14,956 nt of DNA from an uncultured Oscillospiraceae bacterium (GTDB taxonomy: Bacteria > Bacillota > Clostridia > Oscillospirales > Ruminococcaceae): contig CAKSLF010000028.1 of assembly GCA_934466455.1 (NCBI GenBank), positions 1-14,956 on the forward strand, in the 5' to 3' direction. The position numbers were made by a program, and so were the translations under genes. Position 1 is the first letter of the stretch; every line of letters begins with the position of its first letter. The notes beneath the pieces were generated by a model. That model saw only the letters and a list, made by a program, of their open reading frames with translations. It made no database searches and had not been told where the DNA came from. Below, piece after piece: positions 6,460 to 13,771 of this stretch.

Positions 6460-7245
6460 ATGGGACTGTTCGGAAATCTTTTTGAAAAGAAAATCTGTTC
6501 CGTTTGCGGAGGAGAAATAGGTCTTCTCGGCAACAGAAAGCTGGAGGACGGCAACCTTTGCAAAAATTGCGCAAAAAAGCTTTCTCCGTGGTTCAGCGAC
6601 AGAAGAAATTCCACCGTTGCCGAAATCAAGGAGCAGCTTAATTACCGTGAGGAAAACCGCAGCAGAGTTGCGGCATTCCATACCTCCCGCACATTTGGCG
6701 TAAACACAAAGCTTCTTTTGGATGAAGACGCCGGAAAATTTATGGTAACCTCTTCCCGCAACCTTGAGGAGGCAAACCCGGATGTCCTTGATTTTTCGGA
6801 TGTGACCGGCTGCCGCATTGTAATCGACGAAAGCCGTTCCGAAATAACAAGGGAGGACGCAGAAGGTAAAGAAGTAAGCTATAACCCTCCGCGGTATGAA
6901 TACTCCTATGACTTTGATGTAATTATCAATGTCAATAACCCATATTTTAACGAAATAAAATTCCGCCTTAACCCCTCCTCCGTCTGCATTAACGAGGGCG
7001 GTCAGTCCCGCATGGCTTTCGGCGGGGCAAAGCCAAACCCGGAAAACGACCCCGAATACCGCAGCTATAAAGAAATGGGCGAAGAAATCAAAGAGGCTCT
7101 GCTTAATGTTCGCCAAACCGTGCGTGACAACGCCGCTGCGGCGGCAGCCCCAAAAGCTGCGGTAACCTGTCCGTTCTGCGGTGCAACAACCGTTCCGGAC
7201 CCAAGCGGCTGCTGCGAATTTTGCGGCGGTGCAGTGAACGGCTAA
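6460..7245 (+). CDS. DUF4428-type zinc-ribbon protein
   Basis: This 261-residue protein follows a perfect AGGAGGT site at 6442-6448. The N-terminus holds a zinc ribbon (Cys13, Cys16, Cys34, Cys37), matching the DUF4428 family of Firmicutes. A second ribbon is at the C-terminus (Cys237, Cys240, Cys252, Cys255), after an Ala-rich linker (about 222-233). The middle (about 60-200) is a mixed alpha/beta domain without a recognised motif. There is no signal peptide or membrane segment, so it is probably cytoplasmic. The role is unknown for the family as far as I can tell. The 57 bases before it are very AT-rich (repeated ATTAAA units), and a promoter there is possible. Confidence 0.85.
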   Translation: MGLFGNLFEKKICSVCGGEIGLLGNRKLEDGNLCKNCAKKLSPWFSDRRNSTVAEIKEQLNYREENRSRVAAFHTSRTFGVNTKLLLDEDAGKFMVTSSRNLEEANPDVLDFSDVTGCRIVIDESRSEITREDAEGKEVSYNPPRYEYSYDFDVIINVNNPYFNEIKFRLNPSSVCINEGGQSRMAFGGAKPNPENDPEYRSYKEMGEEIKEALLNVRQTVRDNAAAAAAPKAAVTCPFCGATTVPDPSGCCEFCGGAVNG

Positions 7246-7352
7246 TGCCGCAAAATATCAAGTACATAACAAAACCCCTTATGGCAAGCTTGCCCCCAAA
7301 CACGGTAATCTTATTATAAAAGCCCGATTATTCGGCAGAAAGGGGTACTCTT

Positions 7353-8190
7353 ATGAAAGCATTTACAAAAGTCCTTTGCGTTATTCTTGCTGTTACAATG
7401 CTGCTCGGTCTTTGCGCCTGCGGTAAGAAATTCGTAAATCGCCGGGCAGTCGCAATCGGAAGCACTCGGTCTTTGCGCCTGCGGTAAGAAAGGCAAAGAG
7501 GGCGCATGAAAATATCTTTGCACGACCATGGATTACGGCTTTGGCGAGCCTTATGAAGATACCGACGAGTGCTATCTTGAGCTCCGCAGCGACAGAACCG
7601 GCACAATTTATTACGGAACCAGCCTTGATATATCCCTCGACGAAAAATGAAAGCTCAAAGGCGAGGAGCTTACCTTTACGACCTTCGGCGTTGACGATAA
7701 GGGTACTCTTAAAGGCGGAGTCATCGTCCTTGATTACAGCGGGGTTGTATATACCTTTGTTATGGAAGGCAGCGACGGAAGCGTCTACCAAGCCTTTGCC
7801 TGTATGCGCCCCGTCGGCGATGATTATTACGATAACGGCGAAGATTCCGGCAACAGCGGAGAAACCGCAGGCGTCATCGACGATATGGGCAAGGGCTACG
7901 GAAAATCCAACGCCTATGCCACCGGTACAGCCACCCTTGAGCTGATGCGCAAGGTATATGCGGAATGAGCGACGGAGCCCGAAAAGCTCACCCATAAGGT
8001 TGTCAGCGGCATTTTCGGAAGCGACGGTATTCCGTGGTACGACACCGATTCAACCTGGAGCGAGAAGATCCATAGCTACAAATGGGCAGATGCTAACGGC
8101 GAATTCCTTTATATCAGCTTTAAGCTTGACGGCGGTACCTAATTCTTTAATTCCTGCACATACAGCCACAATGTAAAAGAAGGGGTTTAA
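7353..8190 (+). pseudogene. Broken lipoprotein gene: 61-base frameshifting insertion plus four in-frame stops
   Basis: The ATG at 7353 follows a GAAAGGGGT site and opens a lipoprotein signal peptide ending LLGLCACGKK, but the frame stops at TAA 7485 after 44 codons. Removing 61 bases (for example 7404-7464) restores one frame that runs to TAA 8188, giving 258 residues. That frame still has TGA at 7507, 7648 and 7966 and TAA at 8140. Each sits where Trp would fit: GA-[W]-KYL, DEK-[W]-KLKGEEL, YAE-[W]-ATEP, GGT-[W]-FFNS. Real TGG codons remain in IPWYD, DSTWSEK and YKWADA. Apart from the insertion there is no frameshift over 680 bases, so decay looks recent. The product would have been a beta-rich surface lipoprotein of unknown role. 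Candidate promoter: TTGCCC (7290) and TATTAT (7312). Confidence 0.85.
7404..7491 (+). repeat. Exact 27-base direct repeat bounding the insertion in the lipoprotein pseudogene
   Basis: The same 27 bases, starting CTCGGTCTTTGC and ending GGTAAGAAA, occur at 7404-7430 and 7465-7491, with 34 unique bases between (7431-7464). The repeat encodes the lipobox region LGLCACGKK in the first copy. The period of 61 is not a multiple of three, so it causes the frameshift. It could come from slippage, recombination with a related lipoprotein gene, or an assembly error. Confidence 0.9.
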
Positions 8191-8207
8191 TCTCACCCGA
8201 CAAATCG

Positions 8208-8239
8208 CCCCTGCGTGCTCATTTTTGAGCACGCAGGGG
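8208..8239. repeat. Perfect 14-bp hairpin without T-run
   Basis: CCCCTGCGTGCTCA (8208-8221) pairs perfectly with TGAGCACGCAGGGG (8226-8239) across a TTTT loop, 17 bases after the final stop of the pseudogene. Neither side has a T-run, so it is not a standard intrinsic terminator; it may protect an RNA 3' end or be a terminator that has lost its tail. The rest of 8191-8342 shows no gene. Confidence 0.75.
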
Positions 8240-8342
8240 AATATCTGTGCTCAAAGCGTTTTTCTTGCAGCGGATTTTACGAATTATCACGATTTCGGCA
8301 TAGAGTAAGCCCGTTGTTTATATTTCATTGTTCAGCCAAAAT

Positions 8343-8377
8343 AAAAAACCGTTCTGCTGTACGCAGAACGGTTTTTT
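8343..8377. terminator. Bidirectional intrinsic terminator between pseudogene and prmC
   Basis: A 15-base perfect stem (A6-CCGTTCTGC with GCAGAACGG-T6) around the loop TGTAC, with T-runs on both strands. It abuts the TAA stop of prmC and can stop transcription from both sides. Confidence 0.92.
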
Positions 8378-9210
8378 TATTTCTTCATAGCGGTAACTAT
8401 GCGGTCAAGTCCGGCATAATCCTCCCAAACGGAAACCCCATAGTAACCGTTTTCTTTTAGGATCGCTTCCACCGCTCTGCCCTGGGTATTGCCGATTTCA
8501 AAGGCGATAAACCCGCCGGGAGCTATGTGCTCAAACCAGTTTTTTGCGATGGAACGGTAAAAATCAAGCCCGTCCTCACCGCCAAAAAGGGCTGTTTTCG
8601 GCTCTGCAAGGACCTCTTTCTGCAAACCCGCCATTTCCGTGCCTGCCACATAGGGCGGGTTGGAAACAACACAGTCAAACTCTCCGAAGGGCAAAAGGGC
8701 GTCCCCTTTAATGGCGGAAACACAGCCGCCAAAGGCGGCATTGTTTCGCTCAAGATATGCAAAAGCCTCGTCATAAAGCTCCACCGCCGTAACGCTTGCT
8801 CCGGGTATCTCCTTTGCGAGGGTAACGGCTATACAGCCGGTTCCGGAACACAAATCAACGATTCTCGGCGGCTTTCGCTTTGCAAAATACTTTATTACAC
8901 ATTCACAAAGAAGCTCGGTTTCCTGCCGGGGAATAAGCACACCCTCGCCGCAGGCAAAACGCCGCCCATAAAAATCCCAGCTTCCGATTATATATTGCAG
9001 CGGATAGCCCTCGCTGCGGCGTTTTGCAGCCGCCGCAACAGCCTCCGCCCGCTCCTCGGGAAGCTCTTCCTCCTGGGAAAGCTGAACCTTTGCCGGCGAA
9101 GCCCCTCCTATGTCCTCAAGCAAAACGGCTGCTTCAAACTCCGGGTCTTCAATACCGGCTGCGGAAAGGACCGCCGCCGTTTCCTCCGCTGCGCTCCGAA
9201 GAGTCTTCAT
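8377..9210 (-). CDS. prmC: PrmC (HemK), release factor glutamine N5-methyltransferase
   Basis: This 277-residue enzyme methylates the Gln of the GGQ motif in peptide-chain release factors with S-adenosylmethionine, tuning termination. The N-terminal helical domain (1-90) contains PLQYIIGSWDFYGRRF (70-85) and VLIPRQETELL (91-101), both typical of PrmC. The SAM motif DLCSGTG is at 119-125, and the catalytic/substrate motif NPPY at 184-187. I chose the ATG at 9210 because it overlaps the stop of the DUF1385 gene (TGATG); upstream starts would run into that gene. The usual partner prfA is not downstream, where a terminator lies instead. It is the last gene of the minus-strand operon that starts at 13660. 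Confidence 0.95.
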   Translation of the reverse strand: MKTLRSAAEETAAVLSAAGIEDPEFEAAVLLEDIGGASPAKVQLSQEEELPEERAEAVAAAAKRRSEGYPLQYIIGSWDFYGRRFACGEGVLIPRQETELLCECVIKYFAKRKPPRIVDLCSGTGCIAVTLAKEIPGASVTAVELYDEAFAYLERNNAAFGGCVSAIKGDALLPFGEFDCVVSNPPYVAGTEMAGLQKEVLAEPKTALFGGEDGLDFYRSIAKNWFEHIAPGGFIAFEIGNTQGRAVEAILKENGYYGVSVWEDYAGLDRIVTAMKK

Positions 9211-10145
9211 CACCAAAGACCGTCCTCTCTGTTCTCCGGCAAAACGGGTGTAACGGCGGCTATGGCAACTTCTATCATGCTGTCGTCCGGCTCCTGCGTT
9301 GTAAAACGCTGGAGCCAAAGCCCCGGAGCGGAGATTATTTTTGTCAGGATGTTATCGTGCCTTCCCGCAAATTTAATAAGCTCATACGAAAGGCTTACCA
9401 CAACGGGTATAGTGATTATTTTTGTAAGTATTCTAAGCGGTATGCTGCTCCATGTCATAAGAGAACCAGCAAAAATGCTGATTATTACAACTATAAGCAA
9501 AAAGCTTGTTCCGCAGCGGGGGTGAAAGCGGCGTTGTGCTCTTATATTTTCCACCGTAAGGTCAAGCCCTTTTTCGTAGCAAAAAATCGTTTTGTGCTCT
9601 GCGCCGTGGTACATAAAAGTGCGGTGAATTTCGTTCATTTTTGAAACTCCGATTATATATGCAAGAAAAATTGCCATTTTTATAACGCCCTCAATTGCGG
9701 AAAGAGCAAAAACGCTCTTTATATGCTGGGACAAAAGCCCCGTTAAGAACGACGGCACCGCAACAAAAAGCCCTATGCACAGTACGGCGGCAATAACCGT
9801 AACTATTGCGCCGAAAATTCCGCTTGCCTTTGCGCCGAATTTTTTGTTCAGCCAAAGCTCAAATTTTGTCGGCTCCTCTTCCTCGCCGGAAATTTCCGCC
9901 GAACGCATAAGGCATTTATACCCCTGTATCATTGTATCGACAAAATTGAAAATTCCCCGCAAAAACGGAATTTTTCCAATGCCGGAGGGACGCTTTGTAT
10001 CCCATACATCAAGGTCGATTGTGCCGTCCGGCTTTCTTACCGCCATTGCGCTTTTGAAAGGGCCCTTCATCATAATGCCCTCCATAAGTGCCTGTCCGCC
10101 GACGGAGGTCTTTATTGCTTTAATCTGTTTTTCGCTTTGTTCCAT
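9210..10145 (-). CDS. DUF1385 (YqhQ-like) membrane protein
   Basis: This 311-residue integral membrane protein carries the DUF1385 signature: GGQALMEGIMMKGP (16-29) and, near the centre, YHGAEHKTIFCYE followed by RFHPRCGTSFL. Hydrophobic segments lie at about 107-133, 146-168, 213-232 and 234-256. An AAGGAG site precedes the ATG at 10145. The biochemical role of the family is not settled. In many Firmicutes it is encoded beside prmC and prfA, as here with prmC, which it overlaps. The gap to the kinase gene upstream is 36 bases, so it probably shares that transcript. Confidence 0.92.
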   Translation of the reverse strand: MEQSEKQIKAIKTSVGGQALMEGIMMKGPFKSAMAVRKPDGTIDLDVWDTKRPSGIGKIPFLRGIFNFVDTMIQGYKCLMRSAEISGEEEEPTKFELWLNKKFGAKASGIFGAIVTVIAAVLCIGLFVAVPSFLTGLLSQHIKSVFALSAIEGVIKMAIFLAYIIGVSKMNEIHRTFMYHGAEHKTIFCYEKGLDLTVENIRAQRRFHPRCGTSFLLIVVIISIFAGSLMTWSSIPLRILTKIITIPVVVSLSYELIKFAGRHDNILTKIISAPGLWLQRFTTQEPDDSMIEVAIAAVTPVLPENREDGLW

Positions 10146-10181
10146 TTTTTCTCCTTTTTCAAAGATTTTTACCGCCCAAAA

Positions 10182-11597
10182 TTACTTTTGCATATCAATA
10201 GGCAGCCTTATAGTAACGGTGGTTCCCTCTCCCTCAACGGAATCAAGGAGAATTTCTCCGCCGTGCATTTTTACAATTTCGTCCGCAACCGCAAGACCGA
10301 TTCCGGAGCCCCGGCGGGTTGCGTTGCCCTTAAAGAACTTTGTTTTTACTTTATCAAGCTGGTCCGCCGGAATACCTATGCCGGTATCCCGCACCGCAAT
10401 ATCAACAAAGCCGTCGTCTATGCGGAATACGGAAACGGTTATTCTGTCCCCGGCGTCGCTGTACTTTATTGCATTGTCAATGATGTTTATAAACACTTGA
10501 CGAAGGCGGTTTTTATCCCCCATAACCGGGATTATATCGTCGCTTTCCTCAAAAACAAGCTCTTTTTTCTCTCTGATCGCCCGCTGCTCAAAAGTAAGCA
10601 CCGCTTCGGAAAGCTCCGCAATTATGTCAAGCTTAACCGGCTGGAGCACCATTCTTCCGCTTTGCAGACGGGAAAAATCAAGAAGCTCCTCCACCATTAC
10701 GGAAAGGCGGTCCGTTTCGCTTATAATAACGCCCATTCCTTTTTCCACGGTTTCTGCATCAACATCGCCGTGGCTGTCCTCAAGCATCTCCGCCCAGCCC
10801 TTGATTGCGGTAAGCGGAGTCCTAAGCTCGTGAGAAACGGAGGAAATAAACTCGTTTTTCATCTTCTCCGTTGCGCCAAGCTCGTCCGCCATATAGTTTA
10901 TTGTATCGACAAGGTCGCCGATTTCGTCGTCGGTCGTTTTTTCAAGCCTGGCGTTAAAGTCGCCCTCCGCAATCTTTCTTGCGGCGTCGCCTATCTGTCC
11001 TACCGGGATTACAATGGAATTTATAAAGTAAGAGCCGGAAGCAATTACAAAGAAGATTATTGCAACACAGATAAGCCCGGTTGCGGCAATAATGACCGCA
11101 ATCTGTGTATCCACCCTTTTAAGCGAGGTTACAAGGCGGAATGCACGAAAATTTTCCGTGCTTCCCCCCGGCACAACGGTAAGGGAAAAAACCTTTTCTC
11201 CTCCGGACATTTCTCCGGTATATTCCGCCGTTCCGGCGGGGCTGTTGATGGCGTTGGAACAGTCTTCGGTAAGGCGTTCCCGCTCCGGCACAAATCCGCT
11301 TGAGGTTACAACCGCTTTCCCATCCTTATCAAGTGCCATAAGCTCCATTGTGTTTTTTTTATCGAAGGAAGTCACAAGACTTCTGAAGTATTTTTCATAG
11401 TCCCCGCCGCCCCCTGTTGAATATTCCGAAAGCAGCCCGGAAATCGTTTCCGCCTGGGCGGAAACGATTCTTTTTACGCTTCCGTAATAATAGTTTTTTA
11501 CTGCGACGGCTATTGCTATTTCAAGCGCAATAAGTATAACAAGGATTGCGCCGAAGCTGTTAAAAATCCATCTTTTTGTTATCTTTTTTACCGCCAA
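10182..11597 (-). CDS. Membrane sensor histidine kinase (HAMP-HisKA-HATPase)
   Basis: This 471-residue kinase has two membrane segments (about 12-34 and 164-192) flanking an extracellular domain of about 130 residues, then a HAMP linker (about 193-245). The HisKA domain carries SVSHELRTPLTAIKGW with phospho-acceptor His256. The ATPase domain has the N-box (Asn375 in NIIDNAIKYS), DTGIG (404-408) and GSGIGL (430-435). Start choice: a GTG at 11609 shares its G with the AGGAGG site (11614-11609) and so cannot use it. The in-frame TTG at 11597 lies 11 bases after that site, the spacing seen at other genes here, so I prefer TTG. It pairs with the OmpR-type regulator encoded just upstream. The domain order resembles PhoR/WalK-type kinases; the signal is unknown. 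Confidence 0.92.
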   Translation of the reverse strand: MAVKKITKRWIFNSFGAILVILIALEIAIAVAVKNYYYGSVKRIVSAQAETISGLLSEYSTGGGGDYEKYFRSLVTSFDKKNTMELMALDKDGKAVVTSSGFVPERERLTEDCSNAINSPAGTAEYTGEMSGGEKVFSLTVVPGGSTENFRAFRLVTSLKRVDTQIAVIIAATGLICVAIIFFVIASGSYFINSIVIPVGQIGDAARKIAEGDFNARLEKTTDDEIGDLVDTINYMADELGATEKMKNEFISSVSHELRTPLTAIKGWAEMLEDSHGDVDAETVEKGMGVIISETDRLSVMVEELLDFSRLQSGRMVLQPVKLDIIAELSEAVLTFEQRAIREKKELVFEESDDIIPVMGDKNRLRQVFINIIDNAIKYSDAGDRITVSVFRIDDGFVDIAVRDTGIGIPADQLDKVKTKFFKGNATRRGSGIGLAVADEIVKMHGGEILLDSVEGEGTTVTIRLPIDMQK

Positions 11598-11636
11598 AGG
11601 CTCCGGCACCTCCTTTTTTCAAAATTTTATTTTACT

Positions 11637-12329
11637 TTACGGCATCCACTTATAGCCGTAGCCCCATACGGTTTGGAGATGTGCGGGATTGGAAGGCTCG
11701 TCTTCAATCTTCATACGCAGACGGCGGATATTTACATCAACGATTTTGTCGTCGCCGTTATAGCTTTCTCCCCAAATGCGAACAAGTATTTGTTTTCTTT
11801 CAAGAGCCGTTTCCGCATTGCTTATAAACAGCTCCATAAGCTGAAATTCAACCTGAGTAAGGTCGATTATCTTACCGTTTTTGGTAAGTGTGCGGCTCAA
11901 AAGATTAAGCACAAACGGACCCGATGTAAGAACATCGCTGTGGGCGTTTTCGCTTCCGGCAGAAACCCTTCTGCAAATTGCGTCAACACGAGCCGCAAGC
12001 TCGCTTGGAGAAAACGGCTTTGTTACATAGTCGTCCGCCCCAAGCATAAGCCCGTTTACCTTATCCATTTCCTGAGTTTTTGCGGACAGCATGATTATGC
12101 CGACTCTGCTGTTTTTTTCTCTTATTTTTTTGCAAACGGTAAAGCCGTCGATTCCCGGCATCATAATATCAAGCAAAACTACGCTAAAATCGTTCGGTGC
12201 GGCGTTAAAAGCCTTTATTGCGTCCTCGCCGCAAGCAGTATCAACCACCTCGTATCCGGCGCGGCGCAGGGTTATCACCTCAAACTCACGGATTGCGTCC
12301 TCATCTTCGCAAATAAGCAGCTTTTTCAT
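11637..12329 (-). CDS. OmpR/PhoB-family response regulator
   Basis: This 230-residue regulator has a full receiver domain: acidic residues at 8-11, phospho-acceptor Asp54 in VVLLDIMMPGIDG, Ser82, and Lys104 in YVTKPFSPSEL. A winged-helix DNA-binding domain follows (about 132-230), with LTQVEFQLMELF, DVNIRRLRMKIED and a C-terminal TVWGYGYKW typical of OmpR/PhoB proteins. A GGAGGG site (12342-12337) lies 7 bases before the ATG. It sits between the lipoprotein gene (17-base gap) and its partner kinase, in one operon. Direct targets are not shown; control of its own operon is plausible. Confidence 0.95.
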   Translation of the reverse strand: MKKLLICEDEDAIREFEVITLRRAGYEVVDTACGEDAIKAFNAAPNDFSVVLLDIMMPGIDGFTVCKKIREKNSRVGIIMLSAKTQEMDKVNGLMLGADDYVTKPFSPSELAARVDAICRRVSAGSENAHSDVLTSGPFVLNLLSRTLTKNGKIIDLTQVEFQLMELFISNAETALERKQILVRIWGESYNGDDKIVDVNIRRLRMKIEDEPSNPAHLQTVWGYGYKWMP

Positions 12330-12346
12330 TTTCTCACCCTCCGTTT

Positions 12347-13660
12347 CTATTTTACAAACGAAAATCTTTCCTTGCAGCTTCCCGGCGAAATATGGTATTT
12401 TTCGCCTTCCTTCGTCCTTATCGTCACATAGAATGACTTTGTTCCGTTTTTACCTGCAAGGACCTCGTTTTCCTCATATATATCCTGATAATCTCCGGTT
12501 CTGGCGGCTCTTATGCTCAAAACCTCGCCGCCGTTTTCCGTTTCCGTAAAGTTATATTCATCGAATGCCGGGTCATAGCTTATCTCAACGCCGGAGGTCC
12601 ATTCCTCTTCAAGACGGAAAACAAAGCCGTCCTCTCCGCCGGAAAAGCCGTACCAAACCGGCAACGCTTCCTCGCCGTTATACTTTACATACTCAATAAA
12701 ATAGAACCGGTTGTTTTCCGTATCTGCGCTGTCCTCTCTTATTTCCACCGGCATCTCTATAACTCCGTCGCCGTCAATATCCGTACATACTGCCGCCGTG
12801 TTCCTTGCGTACATTCCCCTTTTACCCGTGTTTATCGTAAATCCGGTCCCGGTGGTTTCCTCTTCGGTTTCATCCTTCATAAACGAGGCTATTGTATCCC
12901 GCCTTGTTCTGCCGTCGTCGATGGTAAGTATCTCCGTAAGGTAAACATTGTCATATATTACGGAATCGACAAAGAGTGCTTTGCGCCCGTCGCCAAGCCC
13001 GCCGCAGACAACGGAATATATCTTACTGTATTCCGCAGTCATATATGCGTGCTCGCTTACCTGTATTCCGTCCGCCGTGCTGTAAACAACCCTTGCGGAG
13101 CTGCGTCCGTCAAAAGCACCGCTGAACACCACTATGTCGGAAATTCCGTCGCCGTTCATATCCGCAAGCTCAATTCCGTCGGAAGGAGCCATATAAATCT
13201 GTTCCAGCCTGCTGTTGACAAACTGATATATACCGACCTCTTTTTCCCATTTTACCACAAGAAGCATTTCGCTTCCCGTATCAAGAAAATGCACATCGGA
13301 AATATCACCGGTAGAGCCCGCCGCCTCATAAACGGAGGTCCAGCTTCCGCCGGTGTTTTTCATAATATTTATTCTTGTTCCGTTTTCGTCCTCTCTTACG
13401 GAATAAAACGCAAGGGCTTCCTCCGTTCCGTCCTCATCAAGGTCGCAAAACATAAATGCGGAATTTGAACCCTCGTTCATCGGGTATTTTAGGTAAAAGC
13501 TGTCGCCTATTACGCTTTTTAATGCGTCGTTAAGCTTTGCCTGTTCTTCGGTAAGGCTTGGCGGCTGCATAAGTGCCTCCGTATCCGTTTCAAGGGTGCT
13601 GCACCCGGAAAAAGCTGCCGCAATAAAAACTGCGGCAAGAAGGATAATCAGTTTTTTCAA
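12347..13660 (-). CDS. Lipoprotein with FG-GAP/VCBS-like calcium-binding loops
   Basis: This 437-residue protein has a lipoprotein signal peptide with lipobox FSGC (Cys20). The mature part contains three Asp-rich loops of the FG-GAP/VCBS type: DLDEDGTEE (73-81), DMNGDGISD (167-175) and DIDGDGVIE (294-302), which suggests a beta-propeller-like surface protein that binds calcium. The start is TTG at 13660, with AAAGGGGG 10 bases upstream; the nearby ATG at 13667 is out of frame. It is the first gene of the operon with the two-component pair, DUF1385 and prmC, so it may act as an outside partner of the kinase. That role is inference; a separate surface function is also possible. Confidence 0.88.
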   Translation of the reverse strand: MKKLIILLAAVFIAAAFSGCSTLETDTEALMQPPSLTEEQAKLNDALKSVIGDSFYLKYPMNEGSNSAFMFCDLDEDGTEEALAFYSVREDENGTRINIMKNTGGSWTSVYEAAGSTGDISDVHFLDTGSEMLLVVKWEKEVGIYQFVNSRLEQIYMAPSDGIELADMNGDGISDIVVFSGAFDGRSSARVVYSTADGIQVSEHAYMTAEYSKIYSVVCGGLGDGRKALFVDSVIYDNVYLTEILTIDDGRTRRDTIASFMKDETEEETTGTGFTINTGKRGMYARNTAAVCTDIDGDGVIEMPVEIREDSADTENNRFYFIEYVKYNGEEALPVWYGFSGGEDGFVFRLEEEWTSGVEISYDPAFDEYNFTETENGGEVLSIRAARTGDYQDIYEENEVLAGKNGTKSFYVTIRTKEGEKYHISPGSCKERFSFVK

Positions 13661-13701
13661 GGCGCATTGCCCCCTTTCCGAAAAAATCTTTATAATAAAT
13701 T

Positions 13702-13731
13702 ATAATAATACAAATCTTTGCACTTTGTCAA
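13702..13731 (-). promoter_or_regulatory. Promoter of the lipoprotein/two-component/prmC operon
   Basis: On the minus strand, a perfect -35 TTGACA (13731-13726) is followed after 18 bases by TATTAT (13707-13702), in an AT-rich stretch 40-70 bases ahead of the TTG start. A second TTGACA at 13775-13770 has only a poor -10 (CATAAA). Confidence 0.7.
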
Positions 13732-13746
13732 TTCATATGATATGAA
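13732..13746. promoter_or_regulatory. Operator-like dyad TTCATATGATATGAA
   Basis: A perfect 7-1-7 inverted repeat that directly abuts the -35 hexamer of the operon promoter on its upstream side. The position suits an activator or repressor site. OmpR-type regulators more often bind direct repeats, so the binder may be another protein; none is shown by the sequence. Confidence 0.5.
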
Positions 13747-13771
13747 CTTTATGTAAAAGAGGGCGGTTTTG

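Noticed and set aside
6025..7116. Minus-strand reading frame of 363 codons
   Set aside because: It lies opposite the lipoprotein and DUF4428 genes, which have signal peptide, zinc motifs and ribosome binding sites; this frame has none and is a shadow.
7283..7294. Palindrome GGCAAGCTTGCC as a terminator after the DUF4428 gene
   Set aside because: It is short, has no loop and no T-run follows; chance or a minor site is as likely.
7353..8190. TGA read as tryptophan (alternative genetic code or recoding) in the broken lipoprotein gene
   Set aside because: Other genes here end at TGA and have no internal TGA; one of the four stops is TAA, and a frameshifting insertion is also present. A pseudogene is simpler, though the Trp pattern is reported as a finding.
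8527..9525. Plus-strand reading frame of 332 codons
   Set aside because: It runs antisense through prmC and DUF1385, both recognised by clear family motifs.
10137..11303. Plus-strand reading frame of 388 codons
   Set aside because: It is antisense to the histidine kinase with intact HisKA and ATPase motifs; the composition looks like a shadow frame.
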